From: Chromatiaceae bacterium | GTDB taxonomy: Bacteria > Pseudomonadota > Gammaproteobacteria > Chromatiales > Chromatiaceae | Reading direction: 5' to 3' | DNA: 64,000 bases | NCBI GenBank assembly: GCA_025458165.1 | Contig: JALOTB010000005.1 | Span: forward strand, 1-64,000 | Shown here: in pieces, positions 16,722 to 26,028 of the stretch | Numbering within the stretch: the first letter of the stretch is position 1 | Layout of the letters: every line of letters starts with the position of its first letter | Position numbers and translations under genes: made by a program | The notes under the pieces: model-generated | What the model saw: only the letters and a program-made list of their open reading frames with translations | What the model was told of the DNA's origin: nothing | Databases searched by the model: none

Positions 16722-18140
16722 ATGCAACGCCGAGCGTTCGCCCGCGCGGCCGGGCGCCCCGGCGCCGGTCGTTTTCCCCGAGTCCCAGAACGCCTCGCCG
16801 AGTCCTTCAGCCGCATCGGCGTGCCGGTCTTCGTCGCCGACGTCAAGGGCGATCTCGCCGGCATCGGCCAGCCCGGAGGCGACAACCGCAAGGTCGCAGA
16901 GCGCGTCGCCGAGCTCGATCTGGAGGCCGAGGAGGGGTTCACCTACGACGCCTGTCCGGTGACCTTCTGGGACATCCTCGGCGAGCAGGGTCACCCGGTG
17001 CGCACGACCATGAGCGAGATGGGCCCCATGCTGCTCGCCCGCCTGCTCGGCCTCAACGAGGTCCAGGAAGGCGTGCTCAACATCGTCTTTCGCATCGCCG
17101 ACGACAACGGCTGGCTGCTGCTGGACCTCAAGGATCTGCGCGCCCTGCTCACCCACGTCTCGGACAACGCCGACAGCATCCAGTCGACCTACGGCAATGT
17201 CTCCAAGGCCAGCGTGGGGGCCATCCAGCGCCGCCTGCTGAGCCTGGAGGGACAAGGGGCGGAGCGCTTGTTCGGCGAGCCGCACCTGCAGATCGACGAC
17301 CTGATGCAGACCGATGAACGCGGCCGCGGCTACGTCAACCTGCTCGCCGCCGACAAGCTGATCCACACCCCGGACATCTACGCCACTTTTCTGCTCTGGC
17401 TGCTCTCGGAGCTCTTCGAGCAGCTCCCGGAGGTGGGCGACCCGGAGCGGCCCAAGCTGGTGTTCTTCTTCGACGAGGCGCACCTGCTCTTCAGCGACGC
17501 GCCCACGGTCCTGGTCGACAAGGTCGAGCAGGTCGTGCGCCTGATCCGTTCCAAAGGGGTCGGGGTCTACTTCGTCACCCAGAACCCGGCCGACGTCCCC
17601 GACAAGGTCCTCAGCCAGCTCGGCAACCGGGTGCAGCACGCCCTGCGCGCCTTCACCCCGCGCGACCAGAAGGCGGTGCGCGTCGCCGCCCAGACCTTCC
17701 GCCCCAACCCCAAGCTCGACACCGAGCGGGTGATCACCGAGCTCAAGGTCGGCGAGGCGCTCGCCTCCACCCTCGACGAGCACGGCACCCCCTCGGTCGT
17801 GGAGCGCATCCTGGTCGCGCCGCCCGGCAGCCGGCTGGGGCCCATCACCCCGGCCGAGCGCACTTCGCTGATGCAGGGCTCGCTCGTCAAGGGCGTCTAC
17901 GACACCGCGGTCGACCGCGAGTCCGCTTACGAGATCCTGCAGGCGCGCGCCTCACAAGCCGCGGCCGAGCCGGCAGCGAGCGCCGCCGCACCCGCGCCGC
18001 GTGCGAGCGGCGGGCCCAGCCGAGGGCGCCAGACGCCGATGGAGGCCTTCGTCGCCAGCACGGCGCGCTCTGTCGGCAGCCAGCTCGGCCGATCGCTCAT
18101 CCGCGGCATCCTGGGATCACTGACGGGCCGGCGGCGCTGA
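16722..18140 (+). CDS. DUF853/HerA-like ATPase with degenerate Walker A
   Basis: From about residue 24 the protein follows the DUF853 (HerA C-terminal helicase-like) family closely: [39 protein letters not shown], Walker B-like [12 protein letters not shown] and [12 protein letters not shown]. The family normally begins with a nucleotide-binding loop of the form AGATGTGKT directly before this point. The equivalent segment here reads [19 protein letters not shown], without the lysine and threonine, and the first ~15 residues of the family are missing. The protein as encoded should not bind ATP in the usual way. An alanine-rich linker and basic tail ([16 protein letters not shown]) end it. It starts 9 nt after the kinase. 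Confidence 0.82.
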   Translation: MQRRAFARAAGRPGAGRFPRVPERLAESFSRIGVPVFVADVKGDLAGIGQPGGDNRKVAERVAELDLEAEEGFTYDACPVTFWDILGEQGHPVRTTMSEMGPMLLARLLGLNEVQEGVLNIVFRIADDNGWLLLDLKDLRALLTHVSDNADSIQSTYGNVSKASVGAIQRRLLSLEGQGAERLFGEPHLQIDDLMQTDERGRGYVNLLAADKLIHTPDIYATFLLWLLSELFEQLPEVGDPERPKLVFFFDEAHLLFSDAPTVLVDKVEQVVRLIRSKGVGVYFVTQNPADVPDKVLSQLGNRVQHALRAFTPRDQKAVRVAAQTFRPNPKLDTERVITELKVGEALASTLDEHGTPSVVERILVAPPGSRLGPITPAERTSLMQGSLVKGVYDTAVDRESAYEILQARASQAAAEPAASAAAPAPRASGGPSRGRQTPMEAFVASTARSVGSQLGRSLIRGILGSLTGRRR

Positions 18141-18259
18141 GGGGGAGGCCGCCCGCGCAGCACCGGGCATGCTCCGACGACCCCGGGCTTGCCTGCCCTC
18201 GCGCCAATCCCCACCTTCCGCGATGGCTTTGGTCGGTCACCCAATCGCGGAGGGTAGCG

Positions 18260-19078
18260 GTGCAGCACGAGTTGAGAGTCCTGAGGCCCGAGGAATACTT
18301 CATCGCCGAGGAGCCCTATTACGAGCCGGTGCGCGATGAGATCCCGGTGTTCGAGGCGGCCTACCGCAACCGTCTGCCGATCCTGCTCAAGGGACCGACC
18401 GGCTGCGGCAAGACCCGCTTCATGGAGCATATGGCCTGGCGCCTCAAGCGCCCGCTGATCACCGTCTCCTGCCACGACGACCTCACTTCCTCGGATCTCG
18501 TCGGGCGGTTTCTGATCAAGGGGGGCGAGACGATCTGGGTCGACGGCCCGCTCGCCCGCGCCGTGCGTGCCGGCGGGATCTGTTATCTCGACGAGATCGT
18601 CGAGGCGCGCAAGGACACCACCGTGGTCATCCACCCGCTCGCGGACGATCGCCGAGTGCTCCCGATGGAGAAGGTCGGCGAGCTGCTGGAGGCCCCCGAC
18701 GAGTTCTGCCTCGCGATCTCCTACAACCCGGGCTACCAAAGCGTGCTCAAGGACTTGAAGCAGAGCACCCGGCAGCGCTTCGTGGCCCTGGAGTTCGACT
18801 ACCCGGAGGCGGCCCTGGAGCAGAAGATCGTCGAGAAGGAGTCCGGGATCGACAGCGGCCAGGCGCGGCAGCTCGTCAAATTCGCCCATATGACCCGCAA
18901 CCTCAAGGGCCAGGGGCTGGACGAGGGGGCCTCCACCCGCCTCCTGGTCCACGCCGCCAAGCTGATCGCCTCGGGGATCCCCCCGGTCGCCGCCTGTCGC
19001 AGCGCCGTCGCCCAGGCGCTGACCGACGACGCCGACATGCTCTCGGCGGTCAACGAGCTCTCCTCCTCGTTGTTCTGA
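18260..19078 (+). CDS. cbbQ: CbbQ, MoxR-type AAA+ ATPase of the Rubisco activase CbbQO
   Basis: The 272-residue AAA+ ATPase has Walker A GPTGCGKT at residues 45-52, Walker B in [16 protein letters not shown], and arginine-containing [19 protein letters not shown]. The CbbQ/NorQ/NirQ C-terminal domain follows. Together with CbbO it remodels inhibited Rubisco. NorQ (nitric oxide reductase assembly) is the alternative. The partner gene 150 bp downstream looks like CbbO rather than NorD, and no nor genes are present. No Rubisco genes lie in the window. Confidence 0.86.
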   Translation: MQHELRVLRPEEYFIAEEPYYEPVRDEIPVFEAAYRNRLPILLKGPTGCGKTRFMEHMAWRLKRPLITVSCHDDLTSSDLVGRFLIKGGETIWVDGPLARAVRAGGICYLDEIVEARKDTTVVIHPLADDRRVLPMEKVGELLEAPDEFCLAISYNPGYQSVLKDLKQSTRQRFVALEFDYPEAALEQKIVEKESGIDSGQARQLVKFAHMTRNLKGQGLDEGASTRLLVHAAKLIASGIPPVAACRSAVAQALTDDADMLSAVNELSSSLF

Positions 19079-19165
19079 AGAAACTTTGCCGCAAATAACC
19101 GCGAATAGATTCCATGGGGCTATTGCGCGAGGTGATTGGAATCGGTTCGTCGCAACCAATCATCG

Positions 19166-19203
19166 GCTCCCCATTTGCGTTCATTGGCGTTCATTTGCGG
19201 CTA
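19166..19203. repeat. Short dispersed repeat, copy 1
   Basis: A phrase built from TTTGCGTTCATT and TTCATTTGCGGCTAA lies between cbbQ and cbbO. A recognisable variant occurs at 42451-42488, between two V-ATPase genes, so this is probably a dispersed intergenic repeat of this genome. Confidence 0.4.
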
Positions 19204-19230
19204 ACCCCTCCCCGCTCGACCTGACCAACC

Positions 19231-21372
19231 ATGTCGTTTGACTCGCCGCTGAACGCCCACGAGCTCGAGGAGCGCATGGACGTGTATCTCGACCCGGCGC
19301 TCTCGTCGCGGCGGACCGCGGCTGGGCCCGCTCGGGAGCTCGCGGCCTTCTCCGCGCGCGAGCAGCGCTTCGTGCTGCACTGGGGGGCGGTGATAGCGCG
19401 CGACAACGCCGAGCTCGCCTACCAGTTCACCGCCTTCGCCGCCCCGGCCCTGCGACTGATGGACCTGGACGCGGTGGAGTCCTGGCTCCTCTACGCCATG
19501 GACCTGTACGACAAGAAGGGGCAGATGCCGGCGATCCGCGCCTTTCAGGAGGTCGCCGAGTTTGCCGCCAACATGCAGGAGAAGCTCGCCGGCACCACTC
19601 TGGAGGATGCCGCCGGGGTGCTGGAGCGCTTCGTGTGCGGCCTGAACGGCCGCCCGCTGGGCATCGCCGCCGGCGAACGCGTCTTCACCGACACCGAGAC
19701 CATCTTCTTGCCCCACGTGGTCGGGCGGCTGCCGGACAAGGAGTCCAACTTCCGGCTCTACAAGGCGATGACCGTGCATCAGTGGGCGCAGAACTGGTAC
19801 GGCACCTGGCGCGGCGGGGTGCTGATCGAGGCCCTCGCCGGCGGGCGGCTCGCAGAGGTTGATCTCGCCCTCTTTCACGCCTTGGAGACGGCGCGTCTGG
19901 ATGCCTGCCTCGCGCGCGACCTTCCCGGCCTGCACCGCGACATGCTCGCACTGCGTGAGGCACTCGACGGGCTCTCGCCGTTCTGGGGCGACATCGCCCC
20001 GGAGCTCGGCCGCCCGGCGGCCCGGGTCGCCGACACCCTGCGCCTGGTGAGCCGTATGCGTGGGGTCCGCCCGCCGACATGCTGTTACCGCGGCGAGCTG
20101 CTGCCCGAGGCAGTCCAGGCGCGCTGGCAGGTTCGGCTCGCACTGGAGCAGGACCGCTTCCGTATCGCGCTGGCGCAGCTCATCGAGGACCAGGACGGCC
20201 AGCCGCCGGGGACGGATCGGGAGGAGGCGCAGACCCTGCCCGAGACCCGCGAGCGGCTTGCCGTCAACCGCCGCGAGGACCCGGACATGCCGGAGGGCTT
20301 CCGCTACCAGCTCTTCCTCGACGGCAAGCCGATCGCCCCGCCCGAGAACGTCGAGTCGACCATGGAGAGCATCATCCAGGACTTGGGCGAGATCCCGCCC
20401 GAGTACCTGGTCGCCGCCGGCCCGGGGCTCTACAAGCGCGGGCTGGGCGGGGAGTCGCGCGACCCGGACTCGGTGTGGAGCGGGACCTATCACGAAGAAG
20501 GGGCCTTCCTCTACGACGAGTGGGACTACAGCCGCCAGCACCATCGCAAGGGCTGGTGCGTGCTGCGCGAGCACCCCCTGGCGCCGGCGGATCTGGAGCC
20601 CTACTACCACACGGTGCGCAAGTACGGCGGGCTGATCAAGTCGCTGCGGCGCACCTTCGAGGTCCTGCGCGGCGAGGACCGGATCTTGAAGCGCCAGATC
20701 GACGGCGAGGACGTCGACATCGACGCCCTGGTCGAGGCCTACGGCGACGTCCACATGGGCCTGGAGATGAGCGAGCGCCTCTTCACCCGCCTGCACAAGG
20801 ACGAGCGCAACATCGCCGTGATGCTGATGGTCGACATGTCGGGCTCGACCAAGGGCTGGGTCAACGAGGCCGAGCGCGAGGCCCTGATCCTGCTCTCCGA
20901 GGCCCTGGAGACCCTGGGCGACCGATTCGCCATCTACGGCTTCTCGGGCTGGACCCGCAAGCGCTGTGAGGCCTTCCCGGTCAAGCGCTTCGACCAGCCC
21001 TACAATGAGGCCACGCGCCGGCGCATCTGCGCCATCGCCCCGCGCGACTACACCCGCATGGGCGCCCCGATCCGTCACCTGTGCCGCCTGCTCAAGGCCG
21101 AGGAGGCACGCACCAAGCTGCTGATCACCCTCTCCGACGGTAAGCCCGACGACTACGACCCCCAGTACCGAGGCGAGTACGGCATCGAGGACACCCGCCA
21201 GGCCCTGTTCGAGGCCCGAGCGGACGGCATCCACCCCTTCTGCATCACCATTGACGAGCATGGGGCGGACTACCTGCCTCACATGTACGGCGCGGCCAAC
21301 TACGCGGTCGTCGCCGATATCTCGCGACTGCCGATGAAGGTCTCGGATATCTACCGCAAGCTCACCAGCTAA
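19231..21372 (+). CDS. cbbO: CbbO, VWA-domain partner of CbbQ
   Basis: This 713-residue protein ends in a von Willebrand A domain with the MIDAS motif DMSGSTKG (D535). Around it are EAEREALILLSEALE and LLITLSDGKPDDYDP. The N-terminal two thirds is the helical CbbO/NorD region (VLHWGAVIARDNAELAYQF; WYGTWRGGVLIEALAGG). CbbO docks the CbbQ hexamer onto Rubisco through the MIDAS site. NorD is usually shorter, which favours CbbO, as does the sulfur-oxidising autotroph context. It follows cbbQ after 152 nt with no terminator seen, so it is probably in the same unit. Confidence 0.85.
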   Translation: MSFDSPLNAHELEERMDVYLDPALSSRRTAAGPARELAAFSAREQRFVLHWGAVIARDNAELAYQFTAFAAPALRLMDLDAVESWLLYAMDLYDKKGQMPAIRAFQEVAEFAANMQEKLAGTTLEDAAGVLERFVCGLNGRPLGIAAGERVFTDTETIFLPHVVGRLPDKESNFRLYKAMTVHQWAQNWYGTWRGGVLIEALAGGRLAEVDLALFHALETARLDACLARDLPGLHRDMLALREALDGLSPFWGDIAPELGRPAARVADTLRLVSRMRGVRPPTCCYRGELLPEAVQARWQVRLALEQDRFRIALAQLIEDQDGQPPGTDREEAQTLPETRERLAVNRREDPDMPEGFRYQLFLDGKPIAPPENVESTMESIIQDLGEIPPEYLVAAGPGLYKRGLGGESRDPDSVWSGTYHEEGAFLYDEWDYSRQHHRKGWCVLREHPLAPADLEPYYHTVRKYGGLIKSLRRTFEVLRGEDRILKRQIDGEDVDIDALVEAYGDVHMGLEMSERLFTRLHKDERNIAVMLMVDMSGSTKGWVNEAEREALILLSEALETLGDRFAIYGFSGWTRKRCEAFPVKRFDQPYNEATRRRICAIAPRDYTRMGAPIRHLCRLLKAEEARTKLLITLSDGKPDDYDPQYRGEYGIEDTRQALFEARADGIHPFCITIDEHGADYLPHMYGAANYAVVADISRLPMKVSDIYRKLTS

Positions 21373-21483
21373 CGCGGCTCCTATCGGTCTGCTCGGCTTG
21401 ATTTTCCGTGCCGGCGTTGGCACCCTGCCGACGCCCCGCGCGAGCGGTTTCACGCGGCGGAAAACCACCCCTGGAGGATCTGA

Positions 21484-22152
21484 ATGAAAGCCCGCTTCTG
21501 GATGCCCGTCGTCCTCGTCTCTTTGCTAGCCCTCGGCAGCACCGCCCAAGCCCAACCCCCCTACCCATACGGACCCGGTGCCTATGGTCCCGGCAGCTAT
21601 CCGAGCGCCCGCCCCGCCCTGCCCGGCAAGGAGGCCGCCGATACGCTGCGCGAGGGCATGGACAAGCTGCTTGCCTTCCTCGGCCAGGAGGAGAAGCCGA
21701 ATAAGCTCCAGGTCGCCGCCTTCCTCGACCGTGACATCGCCCCGTATTTCGACTTCGACTACATGGCCAAGTGGGTCGCGGGCCCGGCCTATTCCTCGAT
21801 GGGCGAGGCGCAGCGCAAGGCTATGGCGGCAAACCTGGAGGCACGCTTCTTGAGCGCCCTCGCCGCCGAGCTGGCGAAGTACGAGGGACAGCAGGTGCGT
21901 TACCTCCGCCCGCGGATCACCCGGGGCGGCTCGGCCAGCGTTGGGGTCGGTATCCTTCGCCCTGGCACCTACCCCTCGAAGATCGAGTTCCGCATGTACA
22001 AGGCCGATGACGGCTGGAAGGTCTACGACGTGGTCGCCAACGGCCGCAGCGCCGCGGCCTTCTACCGGGTCCAGTTCGAGCGCGCCAGCTCGGCGGGTCA
22101 GGCGATGCCCGCGCAGCCCGTCCCCCGCCAGCCGCCCCCCTTCGCCCGCTGA
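21484..22152 (+). CDS. MlaC/Ttg2D-family periplasmic phospholipid-binding protein
   Basis: The 222-residue protein has a clean signal peptide (MPVVLVSLLALGSTAQAQ) and a Pro/Tyr/Gly-rich spacer. The MlaC-type domain shows DRDIAPYFDFDYMAKWVAGP, KMAANLEARFLSALA-like sequence and the C-terminal GWKVYDVVANGRSAAAFYR. A GGAGGAT ribosome-binding site precedes ATG 21484. It would shuttle phospholipids between the two membranes. The other mla genes are not present, so it stands alone here. A strong hairpin follows the stop. Confidence 0.85.
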   Translation: MKARFWMPVVLVSLLALGSTAQAQPPYPYGPGAYGPGSYPSARPALPGKEAADTLREGMDKLLAFLGQEEKPNKLQVAAFLDRDIAPYFDFDYMAKWVAGPAYSSMGEAQRKAMAANLEARFLSALAAELAKYEGQQVRYLRPRITRGGSASVGVGILRPGTYPSKIEFRMYKADDGWKVYDVVANGRSAAAFYRVQFERASSAGQAMPAQPVPRQPPPFAR

Positions 22153-22160
22153 GTGACATC

Positions 22161-22185
22161 GCGGGGCGTCGAGCCGGCGCCCCGC
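22161..22185 (+). terminator. Hairpin after the MlaC-like gene
   Basis: GCGGGGCG and CGCCCCGC form a perfect 8-bp stem with a 9-nt loop, starting 9 nt after the stop. There is no clear T-tract, so its role as terminator is probable rather than certain. Confidence 0.5.
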
Positions 22186-22362
22186 CCGCAAGCGCCGGCC
22201 TCGACTCGTCGGGTGAAAGCCGGCGCTCATGCCCCCAAGTCGCGTTCTGGGCAGGGCTGCTGACGCGCGAGCAGCCGCGCACGACCACTGCGATGCTCCG
22301 CTCTTGGGGGTCGAACTCCCCCCCGCAGTCGTGCACTCGTTCCCGCGCGTGGGGACCCGATC

Positions 22363-22899
22363 ATGACGGACGCGTCACAGCCGGCCAAAGACCTACCGTC
22401 CCGCCTGGGGAAGTGGATGCTGTTGGCCGCCTGGGTACTGGCGCTCGCGGTCCTGGCCCTGTTGTTTCAGCGCCTGATGGACGAGCAGTACAACCCCAAC
22501 CGCGCCCCCGTCCTGGGTCTCGACGAGACCGGCCGCGCCCAGGTCGTGCTCGAGCGCAACCACGCCGGCCATTACCTGACGACCGGACGGATCAACGGCC
22601 AGGCGGTGGTGTTCCTGATCGACACCGGGGCGACCGACGTCGCGCTTCCGCTGCCGCTGGCGCGCCGGCTTGGGCTGACGCTGGGCGAGGAGCGGATCGC
22701 CCGCACCGCCAACGGCACCGTGCGCACCTGGACGACGCGGCTGGACAGCGTCGACGTCGGCGGGCTGACCGCCCGCGACGTGCGGGCCTCGGTGCTGCCG
22801 AACATGCCGGGCGAGGAGGTCCTGCTCGGGATGAGCTATCTCAAGCGCTTCGAGCTGATCCAGCGCGACGGCAGATTGACGCTGCGCGTGCCCGGCTAG
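22363..22899 (+). CDS. Retropepsin-like (clan AA) membrane-anchored aspartic protease
   Basis: The 178-residue protein has a single N-terminal membrane helix (LLAAWVLALAVLALLF). A periplasmic retropepsin-like domain follows, with the catalytic DTGAT motif (FLIDTGATDVALP), the matching second half RTANGTVRTW and the C-terminal LLGMSYLKRFEL. It belongs to the TIGR02281 type found in many proteobacteria. The substrate is unknown. It converges with ggt, 17 nt apart. Confidence 0.88.
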   Translation: MTDASQPAKDLPSRLGKWMLLAAWVLALAVLALLFQRLMDEQYNPNRAPVLGLDETGRAQVVLERNHAGHYLTTGRINGQAVVFLIDTGATDVALPLPLARRLGLTLGEERIARTANGTVRTWTTRLDSVDVGGLTARDVRASVLPNMPGEEVLLGMSYLKRFELIQRDGRLTLRVPG

Positions 22900-22916
22900 G
22901 CCGGCCAGGGGCGCGC

Positions 22917-24455
22917 TCAGACCCAGCGAACGACCCCGCCGCGGCGCGGATCGGCGCCGCCGTCGAGCCGCCCGTCCGGCCCCAGCGTGACGCTATGCGA
23001 GCCACCGAAGAAGACGCTCGGTGCACTCCACAGCCGCTGATTCGGCCAGCGCGCTTCGAGCTCGGCAAGCACCCGTGCGGGCACCGGCGGCTCCAGGTTG
23101 AGCAGGTCGCCCTCGTAGTGCACGCGCGGGGCCGCCACGGCCTCGGCCACCGGCAGGCCGAAGTCGATCAGGTTGACCAGCACCTGGAGGATGGCGCTGC
23201 GGATGCGGTTGGAGCCGCTCGACCCAGTCACCACCCAGGCGCCGTTGCCGCGCTCGACCAGGGTGGGCGCCATCATCGACCCCATCCGCCGTTTCTCGGG
23301 CCAGGCATGGAACCCGAGCGGGTTGAGATCCTCCTCCCCGAGCATGTTGTTGAGCACGATGCCCGTGCCCGGCAGGACATAGCCCGAGCCCTCGCCGTTG
23401 GATAAGGTCAGACTCGCCAGGTTTCCGGCGACGTCCGCCACGCTGATCTGCGTCGTCCCTCGGCTGACGACCAACCCGTCGCGCATGATCGAAAGCAGCT
23501 CGGCGGCCAGCGGATCGGCACCCTCGCCCGCCCCACCCTCTCGCCGCAGCCGCTGGGTCAGCGCCATGGCGCGGGCGAGGGCGTCGAGGTGCGCTCGACC
23601 CCCGCGCTCGGCGGAGCCGAGCCCGACCTCCGCAAGTAGTCGCAGGGCGAAGAGGATCAAGCCCCCGCCCAGAGAAGGCGGCGGATTGGTGAAGATGGCC
23701 GCGTCGCGATAGCGGCCGGGCAACGGGTTACGCCGCGCCACCCGGTAGCCGGCGAGGTCGGGCTCGCGGAGGTGGCCCCCCGCCGCCGCGCAGTCGGCCA
23801 CCAGGCGCTCGCCCCAGGGGCCATCGTAGAGGACCCGCGCGCCCTCGCTGGCGAGCGCCTCCAGGGCCTCGGCCAGCTCCGGCTGGACCAGGACCTCGCC
23901 CGGGCGCGCCAGCTCCCCCGGGTGGGCGCGGGAGGCCTGGGTGGCAAAGGCCGCGGGGGCCGCGCGCAGGATCGGCTCGACGATCCGCGCCAAACCGTAC
24001 TGGTAGGCCGTGATCGTCACGCCCTCGCGGGCGAGGCGCACGGCGGGAGCGATCAGGTCCGGCAGCGGCAGCCGGCAGAGCTCCCGTTGCACCGCGCACA
24101 GCCCGGCGATCACCCCGGGCGTTGCGATGGCGCCCATCCCGATGTGGAACTCCTGGCACGCATCGCCGAAGTCCACCGTCACTGGGTAGAGCACCGCGTC
24201 GCCGGGGTCGCATCGGCGGCCGGGGGTCTGGACGAAAAAGTCGTAGAGGACCGGGTCGCCGCCCGCGGGTCGCGCGAGCAGAAACCCGCCGCCACCGAGC
24301 GAGGCGAGCACGGGCTCGGCAACGCAAGCGGCGCAACAGGCCGCGACCGCGGCGTCAAAGGCATTGCCCCCTGCCTCAAGCACACGCACCGCGGCGTCGG
24401 CGGTCTCGGGATGTCCGGCCGCGATCACACTTTCATGGTCACGCCTGTGATACAT
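22917..24455 (-). CDS. ggt: Gamma-glutamyltransferase
   Basis: ATG 24455 gives 512 residues. The N-terminal part has AGGNAFDAAVAACCA and SLGGGGFLL, and the mature small subunit would begin at the nucleophile Thr334 in GTTQISVAD. NGEGSGYVLPGTGIVLNNML, SMMAPTL and SGSNRIRSAILQVL complete the family pattern. The usual TTH.S motif is TTQ.S here. No signal peptide is evident at the chosen start, so a cytosolic GGT-like hydrolase is possible. A longer upstream frame exists but overlaps the divergent gene and has no plausible start. Confidence 0.9.
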   Translation of the reverse strand: MYHRRDHESVIAAGHPETADAAVRVLEAGGNAFDAAVAACCAACVAEPVLASLGGGGFLLARPAGGDPVLYDFFVQTPGRRCDPGDAVLYPVTVDFGDACQEFHIGMGAIATPGVIAGLCAVQRELCRLPLPDLIAPAVRLAREGVTITAYQYGLARIVEPILRAAPAAFATQASRAHPGELARPGEVLVQPELAEALEALASEGARVLYDGPWGERLVADCAAAGGHLREPDLAGYRVARRNPLPGRYRDAAIFTNPPPSLGGGLILFALRLLAEVGLGSAERGGRAHLDALARAMALTQRLRREGGAGEGADPLAAELLSIMRDGLVVSRGTTQISVADVAGNLASLTLSNGEGSGYVLPGTGIVLNNMLGEEDLNPLGFHAWPEKRRMGSMMAPTLVERGNGAWVVTGSSGSNRIRSAILQVLVNLIDFGLPVAEAVAAPRVHYEGDLLNLEPPVPARVLAELEARWPNQRLWSAPSVFFGGSHSVTLGPDGRLDGGADPRRGGVVRWV

Positions 24456-24573
24456 TCCAGCCGCGCTCCGCCCTGCGCGCGGGAAGCCGGTCCCGGCTGC
24501 CGCGCCTGCTTGGCCCTGCCCCCTCTGGGCCCTGAGCCGCATTGTAGTCTCCGCCCGCGTATACGCCCCTGGT

Positions 24574-26028
24574 ATGTCCGACGACTCAAGCATCCACCCT
24601 GCCTCAGGCGCCACCCAGCGCGATCCGGGTGCCCTGCGTACCGAGCTCGCCCAGGTGCGGGCCGAGGCGGAGGAGGAGCTCGTGCGGCTGCGCGAGGAGC
24701 TCTCGGCCGTGCGCGAGCTGGCCCGGCCATCGCGCGACGTCGAAGAGGTCACCGAGACCCTCGCCTTGCAGCAGGAGCTCGACATCCTGCGGCAAACCCT
24801 GCGCGAGAAGGAGCGCGTCGTCGACGTCACCGCCGGGCAGTGCCGGCGCCTGGAGGACGAGCTGGAGGATCAGCGCCTCGCCTACGACGAGCTCAAGCAG
24901 GACCTAGAGCGCAAGCGGTCCTCGCTCGCCGAGGCGCGCGAGCAGACGGGGCAGCTCGTCCAGGAGCGACAGGAGATCGAGGAGCGCTACAAGGCGCTGC
25001 TGATGGCGGCCCCGGTGACGCCGCCGGCGGCCGAGCAGCCCATGCCTTGGCGCAAGATCGGCGGGGGACCCCCTCCCTTGGTCGGCATCGCGGCCGGGGT
25101 GGCGGTCGGGCTGGCCTTGGGCGTGGCCACGACCCTGATGCTGCGCTCCGATGAGGCCCCACCCCCCCATCCCCCAGTCGCTTCGGCCCCGGCACGGCCC
25201 GCCACGGAGCCGCCCCCCGCCGCACCCGAGCCCAAGGCGGCGATCCAAGAGTCGGAACCGGGCACGGCCGACGAGCTCCCCGATATCCCGCCGACCGTGC
25301 TGCGCAGCGTGCGGGATCGGCTCAGCGACGGCAGCCCGGGGCCGCTCATGGTGGCGCTGTCGAGCGGGCGCTTCACGATGGGCAAGGTCCGCGCCCTGCC
25401 GAGCGACGACGAGGGCCCGTCGCGTCAGGTCGAGGTCGCGAGCTTCCTGATCGGCGCCACCGAGATCACGTTCGAAGACTATGACCGTTTTGTGCGCGCC
25501 ACCGGCGGGCGCTTCCCGAGCGACTTCGGCTGGGGCCGCGGTCGCCAGCCAGTGGTCGACCTGAGCTGGATCGAGGCCCGCGCCTACGCCGACTGGCTAA
25601 CGCGTCAGACCGGCCAGCGCTACCGGCTGCCGAGCGAGGCGGAGTGGGAGTATGCCGCGGGCGCCGGACTGCGCTCGCCCTTCTGGTGGGGCTTCCAGGC
25701 CGAGCAGGGACGCGCGGTCTGCTTCGACTGCGGCACCCTGTGGGACAACCGCGCGACCGCCCCGGTCGGCACCTTCGAGCCCAATCCGCTCGGGCTCTAC
25801 GACACCGCCGGCAACGCGATGGAGTGGGTGGATGACTGCTACCACCCGACCTACACCGGCGCCCCAGCGGACGCCCGCCCTTGGGTCGAGGCCGGCTGCC
25901 AATACCGTATCGCCCGCGGCGGCGCCTTCAACAAGCCCGCCAACTCGATGCGCAGCACCGCCCGCCAGCGTATGGACCCCAGCACGCGTCACAACTTCCT
26001 CGGATTCCGACTTGCCCGGGATAGCTGA
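24574..26028 (+). CDS. Membrane-anchored coiled-coil protein with FGE-sulfatase domain
   Basis: The 484-residue protein has a cytosolic coiled coil (about residues 20-150), a transmembrane helix (~173-194, GIAAGVAVGLALGVATTL) and a proline/alanine-rich linker. A C-terminal formylglycine-generating-enzyme-like (SUMF1) domain starts near 265 (GRFTMGKV, GATEITFEDYDRF, YRLPSEAEWEYAAGAG, GNAMEWVDDCY, RGGAFN, FLGFRLAR). The FGE-type fold is often used for protein modification or ligand display, not only sulfatase maturation. No sulfatase is nearby. Its 3' end overlaps the start of the PfkB kinase. Confidence 0.88.
   Translation: MSDDSSIHPASGATQRDPGALRTELAQVRAEAEEELVRLREELSAVRELARPSRDVEEVTETLALQQELDILRQTLREKERVVDVTAGQCRRLEDELEDQRLAYDELKQDLERKRSSLAEAREQTGQLVQERQEIEERYKALLMAAPVTPPAAEQPMPWRKIGGGPPPLVGIAAGVAVGLALGVATTLMLRSDEAPPPHPPVASAPARPATEPPPAAPEPKAAIQESEPGTADELPDIPPTVLRSVRDRLSDGSPGPLMVALSSGRFTMGKVRALPSDDEGPSRQVEVASFLIGATEITFEDYDRFVRATGGRFPSDFGWGRGRQPVVDLSWIEARAYADWLTRQTGQRYRLPSEAEWEYAAGAGLRSPFWWGFQAEQGRAVCFDCGTLWDNRATAPVGTFEPNPLGLYDTAGNAMEWVDDCYHPTYTGAPADARPWVEAGCQYRIARGGAFNKPANSMRSTARQRMDPSTRHNFLGFRLARDS

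Noticed and set aside
18260..21372. NorQ/NorD for nitric oxide reductase
   Set aside because: Not fully excluded, but CbbO length, the MIDAS surroundings and the absence of nor genes favour CbbQ/CbbO.
19201..21468. 755-codon minus-strand frame opposite cbbO
   Set aside because: It is the antisense of an unmistakable CbbO with an intact MIDAS motif.
22917..24830. Extension of gamma-glutamyltransferase to a 637-residue protein
   Set aside because: The extra N-terminal part is Ser/Arg-rich antisense of the divergent FGE gene. ATG 24455 starts exactly at family similarity.
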